From the NCBI GenBank assembly GCA_020744425.1, contig JAGMUV010000002.1:1966501-2030500 (forward strand): a DNA stretch of 64,000 nucleotides, in the 5' to 3' direction. Under the pieces are notes generated by a model. The model searched no databases and was not told the DNA's origin. It saw nothing but the letters and a program-made list of their open reading frames with translations. The position numbers and the translations under genes were made by a program. Below are positions 56,830-64,000 of this stretch, one piece after another (the first letter of the stretch is position 1; the number at the start of each line of letters is the position of its first letter). Origin of the DNA: Dactylonectria macrodidyma. Lineage: Eukaryota; Ascomycota; Sordariomycetes; Hypocreales; Nectriaceae.

Positions 56830-58748
56830 TCAAGTCTTCTGCTTCTTGAGCATGGCCTCAATGCTGCCCCTTTCCACGCCTCGTTTAGTTTTGCTCTGCC
56901 CTTGCTTCTTCGTCTCCCGCTGCTTCTTATGGCATCCCTTGTCACCATGTCCATCCAGTTCTCCTTGCATCTCTGTCTCTCCCTCGGCCAGGAACAACTC
57001 CCGCCAAGATCCGTCAAGGACCCGGTCGTCATTACCATACAGGTGAACCCCATACGCCGTCTTCATGGCAGCGAGGCACACAGTTCGTCTTTCCGAGAAG
57101 TCAAACATTGGCTTGGGATACGTTCCCTCTTCCACGTCAGTCAACCCGTCCCCGTTGACGCGGACTCCTGCCTTCTTCTGGTCCGAGAGGGGAGCTTTCC
57201 AGGGCTCGTATATGTACTTGGCGTCCAGATCCCTCAGCTCAGGCACCCACCGGCGGATGAAGTCTCCTTCCTCGTCCCACTTCTGACCAAACGAGACGGG
57301 ACTGTAGCATCGAAAGTACTGAGAAAAGAAGGCAGAGCATGAAAGCCATTGCCAGTTACCTGCGTTGCAGGCTGGTTCATGGTCCAGCAACCATTCCTCA
57401 AAGACTTCGGCGCCACGCTCCCAGTCAATGTAACATCCTCCTCTCGTGAGAAAACAGGCAACACTGTGGCGCCCAAGGTGATGTATCCAACCCTCGATCC
57501 TGAGTTGTCGCATTAGCGCATCAATCCACGGAAATCCCGTCACTCCCCACTTCCATCTCTTGAACCAGACGTCTGCCTCCTCTGAGTCAATGTGGTACTC
57601 CCCGGTTACCATTCCGGTAGAAGGGTCCCTCTTTGATGGCAGATGCCAGGGTATAAATCGACACTGCGGGTTCTTTGCGGTCTGGGCAAACACCGGGCCT
57701 AGGGCTGCCTGTGCTGCAAAATACATGTCCCGGAAGAGTAGTTGTCCGATGAGACTCTCTGGCGGTGTCGAAGCGCCTTTTCCAAAGGTCGTGACAACGT
57801 CTTGAACGCGCCAGTAGAACTCCCGGACAGAGAGGGCCCCGAAGTGCAGGAATGGTGAGAGAAACGTTGTAGATTGTGGTTCGAACTGAGCTGGGCTTGT
57901 TTTAGGCTTTTCAAACGTGGCCGTGTATTTTTTGTCTGCGATGATCTTGTCGAGCATCTTCAGAGCAATAGTTTCTCCTCCGCGGTGCGAAGTCGTGGCT
58001 GATGGGAAACCCAATTCCTCCATGGTTTCTATAGCGAACTCTCCGTTTGGGCCAGCGATCCCGTTATATCCAGTGTCTGTTTCCGTTCTCCGCCCAGAGT
58101 TGCGGTCGGGTTTTGTTTCTGGCTGGTTCTGTTCAAAATCGACAGGCATATCCCCAGGGTCTGGGAGATGGTCTGGAGCTGGGATGGGTTTGCGTACGTC
58201 TCCTATTTTCTTCCCTGCAGCCTGAAGCTGGTAGATGGTCATTGTAGGTTTTCCTGCGTTCTTGTCAACGACCAGATCACTATCCCATAGAGTCCGGCCG
58301 GAGCGGATGATGATTTCAACCCCAGCGTCCTTGGCTGCCTGGACGACAACGTCGTCTCGCTCACGAGCATAGGCGTCTGTGTCCTTTTCAAACACTAGAT
58401 GCGTAACATTCCAGGCTTTGAAGAGCTTAGGAAACAACGTTTGCGGCGCTTCTCTCAACACGAAGAGCTTGGACTTTGGGTTGAGCTTGGTGATGGACTC
58501 AGATAAGTCATTCTGACAGTCTAGGCTGCGCACAACTTAGGGTTGGATTTCTCGAAATTTCTCTCTAGTGAGACTTACAGAAATTGCCATCGATTCAGCC
58601 CCCCTCTTGCTCGGTAGACATAGTAAGGATCCCAGGTGAAGATCGGCCACAGCACGCTCGCTTCAAGATCCAGAGCCGCTTTCAGGGCCGGTGAGTCGTG
58701 GAGGCGCAGGTCAGTACGGAACCAGTAAATGACCCGGCGATTTGACAT
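56830..58748 (-). CDS. (6-4) photolyase / animal-type cryptochrome
   Basis: Two coding exons, 58748-58579 and 58525-56830, give 621 residues. The antenna-binding Rossmann domain opens MSNRRVIYWFRTDLRLHDSPAL. The FAD domain holds TFLSPFLHFGALSVREFYWRV, GQLLFRDMYFAAQAALGP, FPWIDALMRQLRIEGWIHHLGRHSVACFLTRG and NAGNWQWLSCSAFFSQYFRCYSPVSFGQKWDEEGDFIRRWVPEL. The HHLGRH pair of histidines, essential for (6-4) photoproduct repair, is present, and the segments match the (6-4)/animal cryptochrome branch rather than CPD photolyases or DASH proteins. The C-terminal tail (about 560-621) is Lys/Glu/Gln-rich. The enzyme repairs UV (6-4) photoproducts in the nucleus with blue light; some fungal members also act as photoreceptors. 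The repair function is the safer call. Confidence 0.93.
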
Positions 58749-61205
58749 ATCTTCGGCATGAAGGTGTTTTAATATTTTAGTGTAGAGGTCAAGGGAGTGT
58801 AAGTTGCAATTTAGAAGGTGTACTATGTAGATGAGGCTAGTGGGAAATAGCACAGAGTCATGATGTCAACACTCGTTTAGCCCAGCCACAAAAGGATAAA
58901 GCCGTGATTCAACGCGAGGGAGGAAGAGCACAGTTAAGGCGTTTCTTCAAAACTCAATGAAACTACCTGTAAAAGGAGATCCAGGATTCAATTTGATTTA
59001 AAATAAGGTACGGGTCTCGGGCACTTTCAGAGACCATCAGCCTTGTCTCGGGTATGTGCCTCGCCATGGCACTTTCACAAGTCGGCTAACGGCCAGAATG
59101 TCTGACGACCAAAATTGAATCTCGAGGAGGCCTGATTATCACCACTAGGCGATGAGAATTCGTTGCAAAATGCCCTTGCTCTTTCGGATGGCCCACACTA
59201 TAGCAAGGGAGGTTGAGGCTGAACAAAATTGAGCGCCCACTAACAATGGAAATTTGCTTGACCGCTTGACCACTTGGGGGCTCAGCCGCATAATCTTACC
59301 CGATTGGTATGGTGTTTCTACCGTTATGTAAATGTGACCCGTAGAGAGTAGGATTTTCAAAGTGGCAAATGCCTTGATACAGCCACTCTACTGTGTAGTT
59401 GGTTTGAAGCACGGGATGGTTAATTGTTTGGTGCCTCTTCGTTTGCTGCTTAGACAAACTGTTGACGACCTCACAAGAAGCAAATGACTGGAACTAGTGT
59501 TTTCACTTGTCCACATGCTTAGAGGAAAGAGAACTCATTGCGATTTCGTACCGCCGCGGCATAAGGACACGCGGCCAAGCCAACCATGGGTTCGTCACTA
59601 ATGCACGATTGAGCAGTCCGGAGCTGGGAGAGACGTTGTCCCAAGAAGCGATCGATTGAGAAGCGCGGTCGACCGAGCTTCCCAGGGTTCCAGCGGGTGA
59701 CACAGCATAGGTTTATTGAGAAGCTGGCGGGGGAGACAAAATGGAATAAGCAAATCACATTATGCTCCTGACCGTTTGCATGTGGCTTGTCTGTCCCAAT
59801 TGGATCATTGGCATGCAGGCGCAGGGACAGAGGCCCAGCGCATGCATGTCTCAAGTCACAACTTGACCTTGGCCAGGGTTCGGGACAATGCGAGTCCCCA
59901 ATAGGTGGCCAAGGACCCCCGCGCCCGCTTGTTTCGCTCGTTGCTGCCCATGATCAACTGGTGGGATATGTGGCTTCGAAGAGAGGCGCAGTAATTAGCT
60001 GGCTGAAGCATCTTTACCGTTTGTTGCCTTGGTTGAGCTAGCTGGCTAGCTGTTGCTGCTTCGACAAAACTCAGGTAAAGTATCACAGGCACTATTTCCA
60101 GCATATATGATTAAAACTCTAAATTTAATGCTGACCCCAATTACCCTTTATTTTTCTCTTGTTCCTAATGTATAATTAGTTAAGTAACCTTATTATCTGT
60201 TGTTCCCTAGTTTTCTCTTTGTTCAGGCACATTCCGAGACAAGTGGATGGTCAAAACTGCGGTGGCTTTTGCGGTCGAGACCAGATCTGCATTGCACGAA
60301 CCACCGGACTCGTTTCCTCCCCAACTGTGCCTCTCTGCATGGAGGAAACAAAACCAGTCGTCTTGTGACCGCCTTGTAATGGCAATCTTGCCCCTCGTAG
60401 GAGAGGGGTGTGCATATATTGTCTCATTATCTGGCGGCTCTCTCAGCTGGGCTGCCCCTCTTCCACGCTGCATTCTCACCGCAAACGGGGCCTCAGGTTG
60501 CATGAAGGGGCAATATGGCCATCGTCTGTGTCCATTGTCTGTGTCTATCGAGGAGTTGTGCTCACCACCGCCGACACCTGCAGAAGCGAAATTTCCACCA
60601 TGCAATCTGAATATTTGGCCGGGACCACTTTGGAAAAAAGTACATCAACTACCCTACAGAACGCATTCATCCCGTTATTAGTGCCGAATCTCAGCGACGG
60701 CCTTGAGAAGATGTCTAGCTTCAGACTGACAACCGACAACGGATTCCAAATATCAGCACGTTCGAAGCCGTAAATATTTTTGTTGTTGTTTGTTTACTTT
60801 CTTACCAAACCCGTCCAAGTGGCTGTGGGGTATTAATACGTTTACATAATTCTTTCAAACATGAACAAATTTTAAGAACGGGTGCGAACCAAGGTCCTCT
60901 GAGTGAAACAAGGAGGGACGGCTCAAGACCTCGCAGTTCTTCAGCGGATCCCAACTCGCAGGCTACGGCACCGAACCGAGTTCAAATCAATAGATTGTAT
61001 TCATTCCATTTTCTTGCATGAGAATGACATTAAGACAGTCGGTGTGGGTTCTTATAGGGATATGTCATTAGCTGGGTAGGTAAGTACGTACGCCGTAGTG
61101 ATTACAGCAAACGATGCCCTAGCTGCTAGCCAATCAGACGATCGATGCTCGCGCAAAATGGAAAAGAATGGGAATAAGCCTAACAATACCCACATATTTT
61201 TTTTT

Positions 61206-61227
61206 GGGGGGGGGGGGGGGGGGGGGG
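61206..61227. repeat. poly-G tract, 22 nt
   Basis: An uninterrupted run of 22 G residues preceded by a T-rich run. Exact length is uncertain for technical reasons. Confidence 0.9.
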
Positions 61228-62460
61228 CATTCGAGAATCACACTGGCTTGGTGAGATTGTATCCAACTCAGATCGGATTTACCACGAGAGCCAGGTTTGT
61301 AACACTACAACGCGCAATACGCAGACTTCAGTTGCTGTGAGCACCAAGTACTGCAAACATACTACGTAGTACGTAGAGGTCCAAAACCTACCCAAAGCTG
61401 TGGCCATGTCAACACACGAACGCTTGCCTGTAGTGACCTCTGACCCATGACCAATATCAGGAAGAATTATCACAACAAGGACGCGCTGGCGAACGCCAAT
61501 ATGGAAGCTGCGGATTCCCGCCGAAGCACCGACGCCTAGCTGGCCCAGGCTGCAATAGAAGGAGAAGGATAATCCATCGAACATGCGGGAAGAGCACAGG
61601 CTGAGCAGAGACAGACAAAACAAGGTAGTCTCAACGTGGAGAACGCAAGGCAGAAGCGGCCATGGTCATTGTTCATTGTCCCTGATGATGGGCTGCATGG
61701 AGCGGGTTCAGTTCTACACGAATCCTCCGTACCAGGCCAACACGCGAGATACGTCACGATGACGGGGGCCGGATCGATAGCGACACGAGGAGTCTAGGCC
61801 AAGATGAGGAAGACGAGTTGGGATGTTAGCACCGACACGCTACATAGCTTCAGGTTTGGTGATTTGGCATACCTAGGCAAGCAGCTATCTGAACACGCTA
61901 CGAGTATAATCAATAGCACTAAGTGGAAGTCGCAGAGCTACGGTCCAGGCAGGGGAGGTCATGTCGACGGTTGGGCGGAGGCACAGCGAGTCTTAACAGA
62001 GAATGGTCGATTTTGTCGAGGGGACACTCTGGCAAGGATGCGAGGGAGGGAGGGAGGGGGTCAACTCAACGGGTGATTGGCAGTGGGGAACTTTTTGCCA
62101 ACTGGGGGCATTGGCCACGAGGTTAGACGCACGTAGTAGAACAGATTACAGTAGATAATGGAGAGCACGGGGCCGGTTCTAGATACCTACTTCGTTGGTA
62201 GGCTATGGTGTCGTCGGCCGCCGCCACTTCAGCCAAAGATGAGAACGGATGAGAGGCGCTGCGCAACGTGCGTATGGGCGCGTGTGCTGATTTAATTTGG
62301 GAAATGCAGCCCGTTTAAAGGTGTCGGGACCTTTGTTGGAGGGATGAACTGGTGTCGCAATCGGGACTGGCTGCGCAACATGGATGGACAGAAGAGCTAT
62401 TGTTATTGCATGAGATGCATCTCTTCTAGTGCCATCTAGTAGTAGGACCTAGTCATTAGT

Positions 62461-62500
62461 GGCATCTCGCTGGCATCTCACTGGCATCTCATCGCATCTT
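62461..62500. repeat. 11-bp tandem repeat ggcatctcrct
   Basis: Three consecutive ggcatctc-containing units with an 11-bp period, followed by a fourth partial unit. Similar gcatctc words also occur just upstream near 62416. Confidence 0.8.
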
Positions 62501-62666
62501 CCGATGTACACACATCGCCAAAAATGACATGTTGGTGACACAATAGAGCAGCCACAGCAGCAAGCCGATTTCTAGGAGGGCTGCCTCGTTTACCAATCAG
62601 AGTCACCATCGGCAGCCGTCGAGATCTCCCCGGAAATGCCGCGACCAGGACAGCCCTGCACCAAGG

Positions 62667-62701
62667 CCTGGCAGACCTGGCAGACCTGGCAGACCTGGCA
62701 G
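62667..62701. repeat. 9-bp tandem repeat cctggcaga, 3.9 copies
   Basis: Three exact cctggcaga units plus a partial fourth (cctggcag). The multiple-of-three period keeps frames open and makes a false Arg-Ser-Ala repeat on the minus strand. Confidence 0.9.
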
Positions 62702-63977
62702 TCGCGGCGAGCGAGCTCCTCGGGGCTGAGGGCGAAGCTGCCGGAGGAGGTCTCGCTGTTTCGACTCTCGAAAGCACCTCATACATTGAGTCATTGTTAC
62801 CAGGATGCCTGGATCCTGGTTCGCAACCGCTCCGCAAAGTGGGTTTATTAACACAGATGGATCGAGGGCCAGCATCGCAGCATCGCCCAACTGCAAGTCC
62901 CGGAGGACCCGGGGAATGACATGGAAGGGTTCTAGCGTCAGTGGAAGACGAACTCGGTGAGAAGGGCGCCCCAGCCGACAAGCTAAGATAAACGGTGAGG
63001 GCTTGAGGCTTGAGAGGAGGCCCGAGAGTCAGCCTTCTTTCTGATGGAGCAGCCAGCAGCTGAATGGTGACTTGCGACAGCCTGGCCGGAGGCTTCAGCG
63101 CACAAGGGCGACCTGTTCTGCAGAGCACTGACCGAGTGCTGACCGAGTGCAGCCACAAATTTCTGGTAATTACCGCCGCCTCAGCCTGGGCGGCGAGGGA
63201 CTGGAGCCACTGGACTGGAACACTAATGAAGCTGCATCGGGCATTTGTTATGAAAACTGGGTTATGCGGTGCCCTTGGCACTGAACAAGGTGGTGTGAGT
63301 GGGATATTAACTGATACGTCTTGGTACAGTGGATTGTGCCCGGGGAGAGTGGGGAGGGCGTCGGTACCTGGGGCTAAGTCAAGTTGAGCAAGGCCCGGGA
63401 CGTTGAAACATGGCCTCCCGCGCCGCCACTCCAAGTGCAACTCCTCTTTTTGTCCCCTTTGGAACGGAGGAGGAGGAGGAGGCGTAGCGGTAGCATCGTC
63501 GTGCACGTTCGGCGTCGGCGAGGGCTTCACTCCTGGCGCGTGTGGCGTGAGTGACAGCGGAGGCATCAGCAGATGTTCGAATACACGTGGTAACGGGTAA
63601 TAGGGGGGTTGCGCGGTGTCGGTTTGGAGCAAAGAAAGCCCTCCCCGTACGTAGTAGAGAGACATGGCAATTAAGACTTGCGACAGAGCCTGGGACGAAA
63701 CAAGGAGAAGAAAGCCTGGGTGAAAACCGACATGACAGAGCTTGAAAGTGAGGGTTGGCCAATTTCATTGTAATCTTGCTCTACCTTCTTCATAAATCAA
63801 TTATTCTTTCTTCTCTTATTATCATTGTCCCTTTGGGCGCCCTTATGAGTGAGTAGTGCACTACATCCAGTAATTGTCCGTCATGCGTCCCCGGCTCATT
63901 TCATTTCATTTTCAGTTTTCTTTTCATTCGCAGCTGACGGGATGGATGCTTACTGTGGGTGCAGTTGAGCCCTCATC

Positions 63978-64000
63978 ATGGCGGGCCTCATCACTGCCAC
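63978..64000 (+). CDS. possible gene start cut by the window edge
   Basis: An ATG with fair context (catcATGGCG) lies 22 bases before the end and opens MAGLITA. A T/C-rich upstream stretch (63770-63930) with possible intron-like cag acceptors would suit a fungal leader. There is too little sequence to say more. Confidence 0.15.

Larger units (their letters stand above)
58749..64000. other. 5.3-kb gene-poor region to the window end
   Basis: No confident gene is visible. The first few hundred bases are the photolyase promoter. Features are a poly-G tract (61206-61227), two minisatellites (62461-62500, 62667-62701), TACGTA palindromes near 61361-61376 and 63647-63656, and a T/C-rich stretch from about 63770. 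The 395-codon minus frame at 62478-63665 is Ser/Pro/Ala/Arg-rich and partly built from the minisatellite, so I reject it as a gene. An ATG near the very end (63978, GCGGGCCTC following) could open a gene that continues outside. Confidence 0.5.

Noticed and set aside
60240..60681. 144-codon plus-strand frame
   Set aside because: No domain, no splice context, and composition unlike the real genes; competing frames on both strands are equally long.
60885..60990. tRNA-like stretch with a gagttcaaatc word
   Set aside because: No matching acceptor stem or anticodon arm could be drawn around it.
62478..63665. 395-codon minus-strand frame
   Set aside because: Ser/Pro/Ala/Arg-rich low-complexity translation, partly made of the 9-bp minisatellite, with no domain and no codon pattern like the real genes.

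Overview
This window is nuclear DNA from a filamentous ascomycete. It carries sixteen protein genes with short introns (about 50-150 nt, GTRNGT donors, YAG acceptors), moderate GC and fungal-specific families: an UTP16-type U3 protein, an Rmd1/YagE-domain (DUF155) protein, a RING-PH-VWA Far1/Ste5-type scaffold, and a GPI-anchored PLC-like enzyme. Gene content and style fit Sordariomycetes, probably Hypocreales; that placement is inference. I rebuilt the exon structures by hand, and every model joins into one open frame at canonical splice sites.

Layout. 0.6-7.1 kb, all minus strand: an ECM15/UPF0045 protein, a secreted PLC-like phosphodiesterase and the Hsp90 co-chaperone CDC37. 7.8-20.9 kb: MOT1 (minus) and cohesin SMC3 (plus), divergent across 3.5 kb of low-complexity DNA. 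22.4-27.1 kb: mitochondrial ribosomal protein mL46 and a RING-PHD (PHRF1-like) protein, both minus. 30.7-36.2 kb: ribosomal protein eL43 (minus) diverges from a saccharopine-dehydrogenase-like reductase (plus), followed by the Rmd1-type membrane protein. 36.7-45.6 kb: an HMG-box Nhp10-type INO80 subunit (minus) diverges from chaperonin CCT8 (plus), which converges on the Far1/Ste5-like scaffold (minus). 45.6-54.3 kb: a gene-poor stretch of 8.7 kb. 54.3-58.7 kb: UTP16 (minus) diverges from a mitochondrial TPR-like protein (plus), which converges on a (6-4) photolyase/cryptochrome (minus). 58.7-64 kb: a second gene-poor stretch.

The genes do not form a pathway or a biosynthetic cluster. This is a conserved chromosomal arm segment of mostly housekeeping genes (chromatin and transcription: MOT1, NHP10, PHRF1-like; cohesion: SMC3; folding: CDC37, CCT8; translation and ribosome biogenesis: eL43, mL46, UTP16), broken up by intergenic DNA rich in short palindromes (CCTAGG and TACGTA types), homopolymers and minisatellites. 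I saw no convincing transposon, tRNA, rRNA or CRISPR array. I did not find a clearly new system. The items most worth a second look are the Far1/Ste5-like scaffold with a degenerate MIDAS, a tandem splice acceptor in CCT8 that would make a stop, the tiny coding exons, and two candidate small genes.
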